A stretch of 64,000 nt of DNA, taken from positions 229,561 to 293,560 of the forward strand of contig LUCM01006787.1 in assembly GCA_008360955.1 (NCBI GenBank). Reading direction: 5' to 3'. Position 1 is the stretch's first letter, and each line of letters begins with the position of its first letter. Both the position numbers and the translations under genes were made by a program. This document shows positions 63,712 through 64,000 of this stretch, in pieces. The notes beneath the pieces are model-generated. The model was not told the origin of the DNA, ran no database searches, and worked only from the letters and a program-made list of their open reading frames with translations. Origin of the DNA: Fasciolopsis buskii (Eukaryota; Platyhelminthes; Trematoda; Plagiorchiida; Fasciolidae).

Positions 63712-64000
63712 GTGTACTGATCATAGTGCAGTTGCTTTCACAATGGGAAATTATGATTGGAGGTTTATTTTATCATAAGTATACGACTGTGCAAATGTCA
63801 TACAGCTGGTGACAAGACAAGAAGCAGTGTGCAATTACCTTCAAAAAGGGGTTTCTAAAGCAGTCCATTGGGCAGTATTCCATTCCAGGCCAGATCAATC
63901 ATTTCCATTTTTAAAGATATCATCAGACTAGCATGCTGCAATCATGATAAGAAGACGGAAAAACTGACCGCTTGTGTAATCCGCTGCTTCACGGCTTCTG

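Noticed and set aside
1..64000. CRISPR arrays, bacterial operons, rRNA
   Set aside because: None seen. The only regular short repeats are microsatellites and a 26-base dimer.

Overview
The window reads as nuclear DNA of a parasitic flatworm, most likely a trematode or cestode. The reasons are sparse genes with kilobase introns, no bacterial operon layout, Penelope-like retroelements with hammerhead-type terminal motifs, a decayed CR1/Jockey-like LINE, and a tRNA-derived SINE whose translation gives a VAQWL-type peptide. The species cannot be read from the sequence. N runs and a leftover Tn5/Nextera transposon end show that it is a short-read draft scaffold.

One host gene is solid. A four-exon endoglycoceramidase (GH5 family) lies on the minus strand from 45437 down to 35861. 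Its splice phases join perfectly into 500 codons plus stop. It has a signal peptide, the acid/base Glu in an NEP motif, the nucleophile Glu in a TEFG motif, a polyadenylation signal, and paired CCAAT boxes upstream. Its 5.2 kb second intron carries a decayed Penelope-like fragment.

Mobile elements dominate the rest. A nearly full-length but broken Penelope-like element lies at 54503-56905 (+). A second Penelope lineage lies at about 42280-41330 (-). A LINE reverse-transcriptase remnant covers 49500-48600 (-). SINE copies occur around 10.75, 16.9, 18.35 and 18.65 kb, and a tRNA-like element lies at 24.26 kb. Three large inverted duplications (10836-13671, 16025-18034 and 25169-27016) all touch N gaps or adapter sequence. 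They look like assembly turn-arounds seeded by real head-to-head repeats.

Elsewhere the plus strand has scattered open stretches between good splice sites, some phase-compatible with each other. I list the better ones as candidate exons with low confidence. At this base composition a 35-codon open stretch is common by chance, and an open frame of about 140-150 codons is expected once in a window of this size. Only homology or RNA evidence can confirm them. I could name no protein family for any of them.
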